A stretch of DNA of 64,000 bases from Actinomadura chibensis NBRC 106107 (GCF_001552135.1 NZ_BCQP01000049.1:1-64000), one strand, 5' to 3'. Counted from the stretch's first letter, positions 6,939 to 16,529 are shown. Program-made: numbers and translations. Notes: generated by a model from the sequence alone, not told the origin.

Positions 6939-9445
6939 CAGGGCTCGTCTTCAAGGAACTGTGGGGACGCAAGCGCCGCATGGTCGGCTCGCTGGTGGCG
7001 GTCTTCCTCGGCGTCGCCTTCCTGACCGGAACGCTCGTGCTCGGCGACACCCTCGCGGGGAGCATCGACGGGTACTACTCCAAGGCGTTCGGCAAGACGG
7101 ACGTGACCGTCCGCAACGCGGTGAGCGTCAGCGACGAGCCGTGGGGGTCGCGTGGGCAGATCGACGCGTCCGTCTTGGACAAGGTCCGCCGGGTGGACGG
7201 CGTCGCCAACGCCGAACCCGTCATCCGGGGCTCGGGGCAGCTCCTCGCCAAGGACGGCACCGTCATCGCCTCGCGCGGCCCGCGCACCGCTGGGAACTGG
7301 ATGACCGACCCCAAGCTCAACCCCTACCGGCTCGCCGAGGGACGCGCGCCCCGCGCGCCGAACGAGGTCGTCATCAACAAGATGTTCGCGGACGAGGGCA
7401 AGCTCAAGGTCGGCGACCGGACGGCGGTGCTCACCCCGGAGAAGGTCCCGGTGACCGTCGTCGGGATCAGCAAGTTCGGCGACGAGGACGCCTTCGGCGA
7501 GACGTCGTTCACCGCGTTCACCCTGGACGACGCCCGCCGCTACGTCGCGAAGTCGCCCGACCGGATCAGCGAGGTCTCGCTCCGCGCCGCGGACGGCGTG
7601 AGCCAGGACGAGCTGGCCTCGCGCGTCCGCCCCGTCCTGCCCGGCGGGACCGAGGCGATCACGAACAAGGCGCAGGTGGACGAGGGCATGTCCAAGGTCG
7701 AGTCCGGCTTCCTGCAGATCTTCCGGACCGTGCTCGGCGCGTTCGGCGGGGTGGCGCTGCTCGTCGCCGCGTTCAGCATCCACAACACGTTCGCGATCAC
7801 GATCGCGCAGCGCACCCGCGAGTCGGCGCTGCTGCGCGCGCTCGGCGCCGGACGCCGCCAGGTCATGACGATCGTCGGGTTCGAGGCCCTCGTCATCGGC
7901 GCCGCCGCGACGCTCGCCGGGCTCGCCGGCGGGATCGGGTTCGCGCTGTTCCTGCGCTGGCTGTTCGGCGCGTTCCGGATCGGGATCGCGATGGAGGGGC
8001 TGAGCGTGTCCGCCACCTCCCTCCTGATCGCCGTGCCGGTCGGCCTGGTGGTGACGCTGGTGGCGGCGCTCGGGCCCGCGCTCCGGGCGTCCCGGGTCGC
8101 GCCGCTCGCGGCGCTGCGCGAGACGGCGGCGGAGTCGGCCCGGCCGACCGACACGCGCGTCATCGTCGGCGGCGTGCTGGCCGCCGTCGCCGCCGGGACG
8201 GTCGTGTTCGGCGCGGTCCGCGAGCAGCTGGCGATGGCGGGCGCGGGCGCGATCCTGTGCGTGGTCGCGACGGTCGTGCTCGGCCCGGTCGCCGCGCGTC
8301 CGGCCGCCGCGCTCATCGGCGCGCCCGCGGCCCGCACGCGCGGTGTCGCCGGGGCGCTGGCCAGGGACAACGCGTCCCGCAGCCCGAAGCGCACGGCGGG
8401 CGCCGCGACCGCGCTGATGATCGGCGTCGGCGTCGTGACGCTGCTGACGGTGTTCATCGGGTCGCTCGGCGCGTCCCTGGAGGACAGCGTCGCCGGGTCG
8501 TTCAAGGGCCCGCTGGTCGTCAACTCCGGCAACAACGAGACCGGCGGGTTCGGCACCGGGCTCGCCCGGGACGCGGCGCGGCTGCCGCAGGTCGAGCGGG
8601 TCGCGGGCGTCGGCGGCGGCGCCATGCGGGTGGACGGCGACGCCTCCACCGTGAGCGTCGCCGACCCGGCCGCGCTGGGACGCGTCCTCGACCTGGACGT
8701 CAAGCGGGGCGCGCTGTCGGACGCGGGCACCTTCGCCGTCGCGAAGGGCGTCGCCGACGACAAGGGCTGGCGGGTCGGCTCGACGGTGCCTGTCACGTTC
8801 GCCGACGGCGCGTCGCAGCGGCTCACCGTGGGCGCGATCTACGAGAACACCGACCTGACCGGCGACTACGTCGTCCCGCGGACGGTGTTCGACGCGCACA
8901 CCGGGCAGCCGCTCGACACGCGCGTGTTCGTCGACCTGAAGCCCGGCGCGTCCGTCGCGGAGGCGGAGCGGGCGCTGACCGCGCTCGCCAAGCCCTACGG
9001 CGGCCCGGACGTGCAGACGCGCGACGACTTCGTGTCGTCCCTGACCGAGGAGCAGCGGGGGTTCATCACCGTCGTGTACGGGATGCTGGTCCTCGCGATC
9101 GTGATCGCCCTGCTCGGCATCGCGAACACGCTGTCGCTGGCCGTCCACGAGCGGACGCGGGAACTCGGCCTGCTGCGCGCGGTCGGCGCGACGCGCCCGC
9201 AGATCCGGTCCATGGTCCGCTGGGAATCGGTGATCGTCGCGCTGTTCGGCACGGCGGGCGGGATCGCGCTCGGGCTCTTCCTCGGCTGGGGGCTCGGCGC
9301 CGCCCTCGGCAACCCGTTCGCGCCGCCGGTCGTCACGCTGGCCGTGGTCGGGGCGGTCGGCGCGGTGGCGGGGGCGCTCGCCGCGGTGCGCCCGGCGCGG
9401 CGCGCGGCCCGGCTGGCGATCCTGTCGGCGATCTCCGCGCCGTGA
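6935..9445 (+). CDS. ABC transporter permease, FtsX-like, two repeats
   Basis: 836 aa. It has two FtsX-like halves: an N-terminal anchor (RRMVGSLVAVFLGVAFLTGTLVLG), a large extracytoplasmic MacB_PCD-like domain, three membrane helices (about 260-370), then a second set ending in three helices with the conserved ERTRELGLLRAVGATRPQIRSM turn. Actinobacterial proteins of this form work with a LolD-like ATPase as exporters or mechanotransmitters. The substrate is unknown. It is coupled to the ATPase gene by a 4-bp overlap, and a strong hairpin follows at 9451-9484. Confidence 0.92.
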   Translation: MTGLVFKELWGRKRRMVGSLVAVFLGVAFLTGTLVLGDTLAGSIDGYYSKAFGKTDVTVRNAVSVSDEPWGSRGQIDASVLDKVRRVDGVANAEPVIRGSGQLLAKDGTVIASRGPRTAGNWMTDPKLNPYRLAEGRAPRAPNEVVINKMFADEGKLKVGDRTAVLTPEKVPVTVVGISKFGDEDAFGETSFTAFTLDDARRYVAKSPDRISEVSLRAADGVSQDELASRVRPVLPGGTEAITNKAQVDEGMSKVESGFLQIFRTVLGAFGGVALLVAAFSIHNTFAITIAQRTRESALLRALGAGRRQVMTIVGFEALVIGAAATLAGLAGGIGFALFLRWLFGAFRIGIAMEGLSVSATSLLIAVPVGLVVTLVAALGPALRASRVAPLAALRETAAESARPTDTRVIVGGVLAAVAAGTVVFGAVREQLAMAGAGAILCVVATVVLGPVAARPAAALIGAPAARTRGVAGALARDNASRSPKRTAGAATALMIGVGVVTLLTVFIGSLGASLEDSVAGSFKGPLVVNSGNNETGGFGTGLARDAARLPQVERVAGVGGGAMRVDGDASTVSVADPAALGRVLDLDVKRGALSDAGTFAVAKGVADDKGWRVGSTVPVTFADGASQRLTVGAIYENTDLTGDYVVPRTVFDAHTGQPLDTRVFVDLKPGASVAEAERALTALAKPYGGPDVQTRDDFVSSLTEEQRGFITVVYGMLVLAIVIALLGIANTLSLAVHERTRELGLLRAVGATRPQIRSMVRWESVIVALFGTAGGIALGLFLGWGLGAALGNPFAPPVVTLAVVGAVGAVAGALAAVRPARRAARLAILSAISAP

Positions 9446-9450
9446 TCCGC

Positions 9451-9484
9451 CGTCCCCCCGGCCGTGTCGACGGCCGGGGGGACG
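9451..9484. terminator. Strong hairpin after the ABC exporter operon
   Basis: A perfect 14-bp GC-rich stem (9451-9464 with 9471-9484) surrounds a 6-nt loop (TGTCGA), starting 6 nt after the permease stop. There is no clear T-run, as is common for actinobacterial terminators. Confidence 0.75.
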
Positions 9485-9519
9485 GGCGTGGGGGAGCGTC
9501 GCCTGGCTATGGTGAGTCC

Positions 9520-10731
9520 ATGCAGGTCAACCAGTCGGGCAAGCTGACCAACGTCTGTTACGACATCCGGGGGCCGGTCCTCAAGCGGGCCAAGCAGCTG
9601 GAGGCGCAGGGCAACAACATCCTCAAGCTGCACATCGGCAACCCGGCCCCGTTCGGCTTCGAGGCGCCGCCGGAGCTGCTCCAGGACATGATCCGCAACC
9701 TGCCGGAGGCGCACGGCTACAGCGACTCCAAGGGCATCCTGCCCGCCCGCCGCGCCATCGTGCAGCGGCTGGAGGACGACGGCGTCACCGGCGTCGACGT
9801 CGAGGACGTCTACCTCGGCAACGGCGTCTCCGAGCTGATCGTGATGACCCTGCAGGCGCTCCTCAACGACGGCGACGAGGTGCTGATCCCCGCCCCGGAC
9901 TACCCGCTGTGGACGGCCGCGGTGTCGCTGTGCGGCGGGACGCCCGTCCACTACCTGTGCGACGAGGCCGCCGACTGGGCGCCCGGCCTGGACGACATCG
10001 AGTCCAAGATCACCGACCGGACGCGGGCGCTGGTCCTGATCAACCCGAACAACCCGACCGGCGCGGTGTACCCGCGCGCGGTGCTGACCGGGATCGTCGA
10101 GCTGGCCCGGCGGCACAACCTGATCGTCTTCGCGGACGAGATCTACGACCGGATCCTGTACGACGACGCCGAGCACGTGCCGATCGCGTCCCTCGCCCCC
10201 GACCTGCTGTGCCTCACGTTCGGCGGGCTGTCGAAGAACTACCGCGTGGCGGGGTTCCGGGCGGGCTGGGTCGCGCTGTCCGGGCCGAAGGAGCACGCCG
10301 AGTCGTACATAGAGGGCCTGGACATACTGGCCAACATGCGGCTGTGCCCGAACGTCCCCGGGCAGCACGCCATCCAGGCCGCGCTCGGCGGCTACCAGAG
10401 CATCGACGACCTGGTCCTGCCGACCGGACGGCTGGGCGAGCAGCGCGACCGCGCGTGGAAACTCCTGAACGACCTGCCGGGGGTGAGCTGCGTACGGCCC
10501 ATGGGCGCGCTTTACGTCTTCCCCCGGCTCGACCCCGAGATGTACCCCATCGAGGACGACATGCGGTTCGCGCTCGACCTTCTCGAACAGCAGAAACTGC
10601 TCATCGTTCAGGGGACGGGGTTCAACTGGCCGTCCACGGACCATTTCCGCATCGTCACCCTGCAATACGCCGACGACCTGGAGGACGCCGTCGGCCGCAT
10701 AGGCGAATTCCTCAGTACCTACCGTCGCTGA
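9520..10731 (+). CDS. Pyridoxal-phosphate aminotransferase, AlaA-like
   Basis: 403 aa, a class I/II aminotransferase. Landmarks are the N-terminal YDIRGPVLKRAKQLEAQG and LHIGNPAPFGFEAP, LINPNNPTGAVY (Asn binding PLP), FADEIYDRILYD (Asp/Tyr), and FGGLSKNYRVAGFRAGW with the Schiff-base Lys. This N-terminal pattern is typical of the AlaA/AlaC glutamate-pyruvate group, so alanine synthesis from pyruvate is the likely reaction. It stands alone between a terminator and the convergent helicase gene. Confidence 0.88.
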   Translation: MQVNQSGKLTNVCYDIRGPVLKRAKQLEAQGNNILKLHIGNPAPFGFEAPPELLQDMIRNLPEAHGYSDSKGILPARRAIVQRLEDDGVTGVDVEDVYLGNGVSELIVMTLQALLNDGDEVLIPAPDYPLWTAAVSLCGGTPVHYLCDEAADWAPGLDDIESKITDRTRALVLINPNNPTGAVYPRAVLTGIVELARRHNLIVFADEIYDRILYDDAEHVPIASLAPDLLCLTFGGLSKNYRVAGFRAGWVALSGPKEHAESYIEGLDILANMRLCPNVPGQHAIQAALGGYQSIDDLVLPTGRLGEQRDRAWKLLNDLPGVSCVRPMGALYVFPRLDPEMYPIEDDMRFALDLLEQQKLLIVQGTGFNWPSTDHFRIVTLQYADDLEDAVGRIGEFLSTYRR

Positions 10732-10742
10732 CCGGTGGTGTC

Positions 10743-12917
10743 CTAGGCCGGGTTGGACGCGGCGGCGTCGAGGCGGCGCAGGGCTCCGCGGACGACGTCC
10801 GGGTCGGTCGTGGCCCAGAACGGCGGCAGCGAGTTCTTGAGGAAACCCCCGTAGCGCGCCGTGGCGAGCCGCGGGTCGAGGACGGCGACGACGCCCCGGT
10901 CGTCCATCGACCGGAGCAGGCGTCCCGCGCCCTGGGCGAGGAGCAGCGCGGCGTGCGTCGCGGCGACCGCCATGAAGCCGTTGCCGCCGCGCGCCGCGAC
11001 CGCCCGCGACCGCGCCGATGACACGGGGTCGTCCGGGCGCGGGAACGGGATCCGGTCCATGATGACGAGTTGCAGCGACGGGCCGGGCACGTCCACGCCC
11101 TGCCAGAGCGACAGGGTGCCGAACAGGCACGTCCGCTCGTCGTCGGCGAACTGCTTGACCAGGAGGGACGTGGAGTCGTCGCCCTGGCAGAGGAGCGGAT
11201 GCGACAGGTGGTCCTTCAGCTCGTCGGCCGCCCGGCGCGCCGCCCGCATCGAGGAGAACAGGCCGAGCGTGCGGCCGCCCGCCGCCTCGATCAGCTCGGT
11301 GATCTCGGTCAGGTAGGCGTCGGCGAGGCCGTCCCGCCCGGGTTGGGGGAGATGGCGCGCGACGTACAGGATGCCCGCCTTCGGATGGTCGAACGGGGAG
11401 CCGACGTCGAGCCCTGACCAGGCGATGTCCTCGGCCTCGGCGGCCTTCTCGGTCTCCGTCGCGGTCCGGGCGAGGCCCTCGGCGGCGGTCTTCGCGTCCC
11501 GCGGGCCGTTCTCGTTCAGCGGCGGCAGGCCCCACTGGCGCGCCAGCGGCTCGAACGACCCGCCCAGCGTCAGCGTCGCGGACGTGAGGATCGCGGTGCG
11601 CTGCTCGAACAGGGTCGTCCGCAGCAGGCCGCCCACCCCGATCGGCGCGACGTGCAGCGTGGGCGGACGTTTCGGGCGCCCGTCCTGGACGAACGGCTTC
11701 TCCAGCCAGACCACGTCGAAGCGCTGCGCCATCTCCGGCTTGAACGCGTCCAGCATCCGCACGGCCGTGTCGTGGAGGTCTTCCAGCGAGGACCGTGCCG
11801 CCTTGCGCGCGGCGGCGTCGCCCGGGTCGGCGTCCTTCCTCTCCGGGCCGAGCGAGGTGACGCACGCGTGCGCGGCGTCGCGTATGGAGGCGAGGGTGTT
11901 CCCAAGCGCCTGGGACAGGACGTCCATACGCTCGGCGGGCATCTCCTCCAGGAGAAGGCCGAGGCCCTCCGCCGACTCCTTCAGCCTGTCGGCGGTGGTC
12001 TCGTCGATGAGACGTCCGCACCGGCGGGCCGCCGTCTCGACACCGGCCGCGCTCAGATCGCCGGTGGCGACGGACGTGACCCGGTCGACCAGTTCGTGCG
12101 CCTCGTCCACGATGACGACATCGTGCTCAGGAAGGACCTGGAACTCCTCCAGCGCGTCGATGGCGAGCAGGGCGTGGTTGGTGACGACGATGTGCGAGTC
12201 GCCCGCCTCCGCCCGCGCCAGCTCGGCGAAGCACTCCGTGCCGTGCGGGCAGCGTTGCGCTCCCAGGCACTCCTTCGCGGTGACGGCGACCTGCCGCCAC
12301 GCCTGTTCGCTCACCCCGGGGACCAGTTCGTCGCGGTCGCCGGTCTTGGTCTCGTCCGCCCACTCGTTGAGGCGCTTCACCTGGCGTCCGAGCGTGGACA
12401 GCTGCTGCGGGTCGAACAGGCTCGGGCCCTCGTCCTCCTCCGGGACGCCCGTCTGCACACGGTGCAGGCAGAGGTAGTTGCGGCGGCCCTTGAGGATCGC
12501 GAACTTCAGCTCCGTGCCGAGCAGCGGGCCGAGCGCCTCCGCCAGGCGCGGCAGGTCGCGGTCGACGAGCTGGCGCTGCAACGCGATCGTCGCCGTCGAC
12601 ACGACCACCGTCGTCTGCTTCTCCACCGCGTACCGGACCGCCGGGACGAGATAGGCCAGCGACTTTCCCGTCCCCGTTCCGGCCTGCGCGGCGACGTGCT
12701 CACCGGACTCGATCGCCTTCTCCACCGCCCTGGCCATCTCCATCTGGCCCGGTCTCTCGGCGCCCCCGATGGACGCGACGGCGGCGGCGAGCAGGGTCGC
12801 CATGTCGGGAATCCGGGTATCGCTGCCGGTCAGCAGATCAGGGGCGGGCACGTCGCCCAACGCTACCGTCCGGGGCGGACACCCGCGTCCGCTACCCGAC
12901 CGCCCGAAGTTATCCAC
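10743..12917 (-). CDS. ATP-dependent helicase, DinG/XPD family
   Basis: 724 aa from GTG 12917. The motif I Walker A is AQAGTGTGKS (77-86). Four Cys (150 in NYLC, then 217, 223 and 229 in KECLGAQRCPHGTEC) are placed as in the Fe-S cluster domain of XPD/DinG. The motif II DEAH is at 271-274. C-terminal motifs include GTLSLWQGVDVPG and QGAGRLLRS. These are 5'-3' DNA helicases acting on forked DNA, R-loops or G-quadruplexes. The real start could be further in, for example GTG 12851, because the first 35 residues are poorly conserved. A perfect DnaA-box sequence overlaps the 12917 start codon. Confidence 0.92.
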   Translation of the reverse strand: MDNFGRSGSGRGCPPRTVALGDVPAPDLLTGSDTRIPDMATLLAAAVASIGGAERPGQMEMARAVEKAIESGEHVAAQAGTGTGKSLAYLVPAVRYAVEKQTTVVVSTATIALQRQLVDRDLPRLAEALGPLLGTELKFAILKGRRNYLCLHRVQTGVPEEDEGPSLFDPQQLSTLGRQVKRLNEWADETKTGDRDELVPGVSEQAWRQVAVTAKECLGAQRCPHGTECFAELARAEAGDSHIVVTNHALLAIDALEEFQVLPEHDVVIVDEAHELVDRVTSVATGDLSAAGVETAARRCGRLIDETTADRLKESAEGLGLLLEEMPAERMDVLSQALGNTLASIRDAAHACVTSLGPERKDADPGDAAARKAARSSLEDLHDTAVRMLDAFKPEMAQRFDVVWLEKPFVQDGRPKRPPTLHVAPIGVGGLLRTTLFEQRTAILTSATLTLGGSFEPLARQWGLPPLNENGPRDAKTAAEGLARTATETEKAAEAEDIAWSGLDVGSPFDHPKAGILYVARHLPQPGRDGLADAYLTEITELIEAAGGRTLGLFSSMRAARRAADELKDHLSHPLLCQGDDSTSLLVKQFADDERTCLFGTLSLWQGVDVPGPSLQLVIMDRIPFPRPDDPVSSARSRAVAARGGNGFMAVAATHAALLLAQGAGRLLRSMDDRGVVAVLDPRLATARYGGFLKNSLPPFWATTDPDVVRGALRRLDAAASNPA

Positions 12918-12918
12918 A
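12910..12918. promoter_or_regulatory. DnaA-box sequence TTATCCACA
   Basis: This is an exact match to the consensus DnaA box. It lies between the divergent helicase and DUF4192 genes and covers the GTG start proposed for the helicase. A single box can occur by chance, so a role is only possible. Confidence 0.35.
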
Positions 12919-12968
12919 GGTGGCGGATCCGGGGCGCCGCGTGCCGCCCGGCTGCGAGCGTCGACGGC

Positions 12969-13904
12969 ATGACATCAATGGTGATCCGCACCCTGCTCGA
13001 CGCCATCGCGGCCGTGCCGTACCTGCTCGGGTTCCACCCGTCCCGCAGCCTCGTCGTGATCGGCTTCGACGGCTCCCTGCCCGGCGCCTGCGCGGCCCGG
13101 CTCGACTTACCGGCGTGCGCGGCCGCCGACCGGACGGCCGTCGTCCTCGCAGGTCACGGCTTCCGCCGCGCCCTCCTGCTCGGCTACGGCCCGGCGGCCG
13201 AGGTCGGCGAGTCCGCCGCCGCCATGCACGCCGCCCTCGGCTCGGCGGGCGTGACCGTCGCCGGGGCCGCCCGCGTCGCCGACGGCCGCTACTGGCCGCT
13301 CACTCCCGACTGCCCGGCGGAGGGCGTCCCCTACGACGTCTCCGCCAGCGCCATCGCCGCCGAGGCGACCTTCGCGGGACGCGTCGTCCTCGCCGACCGG
13401 GACGCGCTCGTCCGCTCCGTCCAGCCGCTCGACGGCCCCGGCAGGGCCGCCATGCGCCGCGCCACCGAGCGCGCCGAACGCGTCGAGCCCGGGCCGGACT
13501 CCGACCCACTGGCCCTTCTCGACCGCGTCCTGGCCCGCGCGCACGTAGGCGTCCTCGCGACCGACGACGAGGTGGCCCGGCTCGGCGTCCACCTCACCGA
13601 CCTGCGCGTCCGCGACGAGGCCTGGCTGCGGCTGGACGAGGACGCCCCCGCCGCCGACATCGTCTTCTGGCGGGACGTCCTGCGCCGCGTCGAGGAGCGG
13701 TACGTCCCGGCCCCGGCGTCCCTGCTGGCCTACGCCGCCTACAGCGCGGGCGACGGCGGCCTGGCCAACGTCGCCCTCGAACGCGCCCTGAACGCCGACC
13801 CGTCCTACACGATGGCCGTCCTGCTCCACGAGGTCATCGACGCGGGCATCCCCCCGTCCAAACTCCACAAATGCCGAAAGGACCACCGCCAAGCAGCAAG
13901 CTGA
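12969..13904 (+). CDS. DUF4192 domain-containing protein
   Basis: 311 aa. The DUF4192 hallmark is present near the N-terminus: LLDAIAAVPYLLGFHPSRSLVVIGF. A TPR-like segment near the C-terminus (ASLLAYAAYSAGDGGLANVALERALNADPSYTMAVLL) is also typical of this actinobacterial family. The biochemical function is not known. It is divergent from the DinG-like helicase with about 50 bp between starts, and that pairing could reflect shared control. The last 15 residues are basic. Confidence 0.85.
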   Translation: MTSMVIRTLLDAIAAVPYLLGFHPSRSLVVIGFDGSLPGACAARLDLPACAAADRTAVVLAGHGFRRALLLGYGPAAEVGESAAAMHAALGSAGVTVAGAARVADGRYWPLTPDCPAEGVPYDVSASAIAAEATFAGRVVLADRDALVRSVQPLDGPGRAAMRRATERAERVEPGPDSDPLALLDRVLARAHVGVLATDDEVARLGVHLTDLRVRDEAWLRLDEDAPAADIVFWRDVLRRVEERYVPAPASLLAYAAYSAGDGGLANVALERALNADPSYTMAVLLHEVIDAGIPPSKLHKCRKDHRQAAS

Positions 13905-14119
13905 CCCGCAACACCCGCCCCCCCAGCTGGTGCGGTGCACTGCTGGCCAAACGTCTGACTTGAGGAGTCCACGGACGAGCGGAGCCGCCGATAGCGCCGT
14001 CGCGGAGCGTGGCGAACACCCTTCGCGGCGGCCGCCGGGCCGGATGCGGCCCCCGGCGCTTCCCGCTGTGAGCAGGGGGCCGTGTTCTCGCGCCCGGTGC
14101 CTCGCCTAGGGTGCTGATC
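13905..14119. other. Intergenic region without recognised gene
   Basis: 215 bases between DUF4192 and the VOC gene. I see no convincing reading frame, hairpin terminator or operator. Confidence 0.5.
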
Positions 14120-14491
14120 ATGGCATGTCGCATTTCCGAGCTGGTGATCGATTGCCGGGACCCGCAGACGCTGGCCGCGTTCTGGTGCGAGGTTCTGGGG
14201 TTCAGCGTCCTCGACACGGAGGACGGCGCGATCGAGATCGGGCCGCCCGAAGGGTTCGGCGGCCTGCAACCGACCCTGATCTTCAGCCCCAGCACCGACC
14301 CCAAAGCGGGCAAGCTGCCGCTGCACATCGACGTCAACCCCACCGACCGCGACCAGGACGCCGAACTCCAGCGCCTCCTGGCCATCGGCGCCCGCCCAGC
14401 CGACATAGGCCAGACCGGCCAGGAGACCTGGCATGTCCTGACCGACCCAGAGGGCAACGAATTCTGCCTCCTACGAGCCCGCCTAACCTGA
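14120..14491 (+). CDS. VOC family (glyoxalase/bleomycin-resistance fold) protein
   Basis: 123 aa. It begins MACRISELVIDCRDPQTLAAFW and ends GQETWHVLTDPEGNEFCLLRA, the pattern of the short actinobacterial Glyoxalase_6 group. It contains the DPEGNEFC metal-region motif and LPLHIDVNP in the centre. Members bind small ligands or act as metal-dependent enzymes, and most are uncharacterised. The ATG at 14120 is preferred to the GTG at 14111. It is followed by the gene-poor repeat tract. Confidence 0.88.
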   Translation: MACRISELVIDCRDPQTLAAFWCEVLGFSVLDTEDGAIEIGPPEGFGGLQPTLIFSPSTDPKAGKLPLHIDVNPTDRDQDAELQRLLAIGARPADIGQTGQETWHVLTDPEGNEFCLLRARLT

Positions 14492-15854
14492 CCACCCCAC
14501 CCCCTGCGCAGACCCCCTGCCGCCAGGGCACCACCCCAGACGACCGCCCACAACAGACCAGCCACACCCACGTCCCGCCCGCACGGCCCCACCCGCACAG
14601 CACCGCGCCATACCGCCTACCCACGGCGCCGTGCTGCACTGCCACTCCCACCAGGCCGCGCGCTACCCGCCGTCCCCGCCCGCGCCTGCGGCCGTCTAGC
14701 CGGGGCTGCCGCCCTAACCTTGCCTGCCGCGCTGTACCTGCCGCGCCGCCCACACCGCGCCGCGCATGCGCCGTGCGCATGCCGGGCCGTGCGCATGCGA
14801 GCCGCGCTACTCGCGCTGTGTGTTCAGGCTGTGTTTGCGCGCGGTGCTTGCTGTGCGCTGGGTGATGGTGTGTCGTCTGGGCGCGCATGCCATACCTGCG
14901 GCATTGCGTCTGCTGGTGTGTCGGCCGTTCTGCTCGGCGCGCCTGCCGTGCTGTCGGCCTCGGCTGCCGCCTCAACCTTGCCTGCCGCGCTGTACCTGTC
15001 GCGTCGCCCATGCCGCGCGGCGCGTGTGCCTCACGCATGCTGCGCCGTCTGCGCCATGCCGTGCCGTCTGCGGCATGCCGTGCCGTCTGCGGCATGCCGT
15101 GCCGCCCGCGCTGCGCCGCCCGGACGTCTTCGCCACACCGCGTCGTCCGCGCTGCGCCGCTCGCGCTGCGTGTTCCCGCCGTGTTCGTGGACGGTGCTTG
15201 CTGTGTGCTGGGTGATGCTGTGTCGTCTGGGCGCGCAATGCCGTGCCTGCGGCGTTGTGTCTGCTGGTGTGTCGGCCGTTCTGCTCGCCGCGCCTGCCGT
15301 GCCGTTGGCCTCGGCTGCCGCCTCAACCTTGCCTGTCGCGCTGTACCTGCCGCGCCGCGTGTGCCTCGCCTATGCTGCGCCGCCCGCGCCGCGCCGCCCG
15401 GACGTCTTCGCCTGCCGCGTCGCCCATGCCGCGCCGCGCGTGTGCCTCACGCATGCTGCGCCGTCTCGCCATGCCGTGCCGTCTGCGCCATGCCGCGCCG
15501 CCCGCGCCAATTGCGCCATGCTGCGCTGTTCGCGCCGTCCGCGCCATGCCGCGCTACGCCGGTTGCGCTGTGTGTTCCCGCCGTGTTCGTGGACGGTGCT
15601 TGCTGTGTGCTGGTCTGTGTGTGCAGGCCGTGTCGGCGGCGTTGTGGCTGCTGGTGTGTCGGCCGGTTTGCCTGCCGGGCCTGTCGTGGGTGCCTGCGCG
15701 CGCTGGGGAGTGCGGCGCGTGGGCGGTGCCTTCGTCGCTTGTGCCTGCTTAGTGGTGTGTGGTGGGGGTGTTGGGATCGGGCGTGGTCGGGCTTGCTTTT
15801 TTGGTCGCCCTCGGAAGTGGATCATGGTTGACTCCGGCAGGGGAGGTAGTGGCC
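14492..15854. repeat. Gene-poor tract with three diverged copies of a 260-400 bp nested tandem repeat
   Basis: No credible gene is present, although long open frames occur on both strands because stop codons are rare at this GC. Three blocks recur in the same order. Block A (CTGCCGCC..AACCTTGCCTG) is at 14706, 14964 and 15315. Block B (CGGTGCTTGCTGTG) is at 14842, 15192 and 15594. Block C (GCTGGTGTGTCGGCC) is at 14912, 15263 and 15650. B to C is about 70 bp (56 in the last copy) and C to A about 52 bp, while A to B grows from 136 to 228 to 279 bp. The growing part is filled with CATGCC-rich short repeats, including a 19-bp tandem repeat at 15055-15111. The first 200 bases (14492-14699) are C-rich and simple in sequence but lack the blocks. 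Confidence 0.85.
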
Positions 15855-16529
15855 ATGTATGCGTCTGAACAGGTGTGGCGTGAGGTTGACGCCTACTTCA
15901 TCGAGTCTCTTGTTGTCGAGGACGGTGCGCTCAGTGAAGCCCGCGCGTCTGGTGCGCGCACCACGATGCCCCAGGCGGAGGTGTCGCCTAACCAGGGGAA
16001 GCTCCTTGCGATGCTCTGCCAGGTCGCCGGGGCGCGTCGCGTTCTGGAGTTCGGCACCCTTGCCGGGTACAGCACGGTATGGATGGCGCGCGCTGTCGGT
16101 GAGGGCGGACATGTGACCACCCTGGAACTGGAGGAACAGAACGCAGAGGTCGCCCAGCGAAATCTCGAACGCGCGGGGGTCGCCGATCGCGTTGAGGTTC
16201 TGGTGGGCCCGGCGGCCGAATCCGCACAACGTCTCATCGACGATGGCGTCGCGCCGTATGACTTCGTGTTCATCGATGCGGACAAGCCGAGCAACCCGGC
16301 CTACCTGCGGGCGTCGCTGGCGCTGACCCGTCCGGGTGCCGTGATCGTGATCGACAATGTCGTCCGCAACGGTGCGGTCACCGATCCGAGCAGCTCCGAC
16401 GCCAGGGTTCAGGGGGTGCGGGCAGTCGTGGCCGACATCGCAAGTGATCCGCGCCTGGACGCCACCACGCTCCAGACGGTGGGCATCAAGGGGTGGGACG
16501 GCTTCACACTCATCCGCCGGACCGGTTGA
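15855..16529 (+). CDS. SAM-dependent O-methyltransferase (class I, CCoAMT-like)
   Basis: 224 aa of the methyltransferase 3 (catechol/caffeoyl-CoA type) family. LLAMLCQVAGARRVLEFGTL and AGYSTVWMARAV form the SAM-binding motif I. A TLELEE acidic residue follows, and YDFVFIDADKPSNPAYL has the Asp that binds the catalytic metal. IVIDNVVRNGAV gives the second metal ligand pair. Members methylate catechol-type hydroxyls with Mg2+. The ATG at 15855 is chosen because AGGGGAGGT lies 8 nt upstream. The frame runs back into the repeat tract but has no homology there. Confidence 0.9.
   Translation: MYASEQVWREVDAYFIESLVVEDGALSEARASGARTTMPQAEVSPNQGKLLAMLCQVAGARRVLEFGTLAGYSTVWMARAVGEGGHVTTLELEEQNAEVAQRNLERAGVADRVEVLVGPAAESAQRLIDDGVAPYDFVFIDADKPSNPAYLRASLALTRPGAVIVIDNVVRNGAVTDPSSSDARVQGVRAVVADIASDPRLDATTLQTVGIKGWDGFTLIRRTG

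Noticed and set aside
9446..9519. Extension of the aminotransferase frame back through the permease gene
   Set aside because: The part before ATG 9520 is a shadow frame, and a strong terminator hairpin separates the two genes.
15055..15111. Short direct repeats resembling a CRISPR array
   Set aside because: The 19-bp units are tandem without spacers, and no cas genes are nearby.
14334..15868. Long open frames on both strands in the repeat tract (such as 14720-15868 forward and 14334-15326 reverse)
   Set aside because: They are Cys/Arg/Ala- or Gln/Arg-rich, repetitive and mutually overlapping. Stop codons are rare at this GC, and none shows a domain or a ribosome site.
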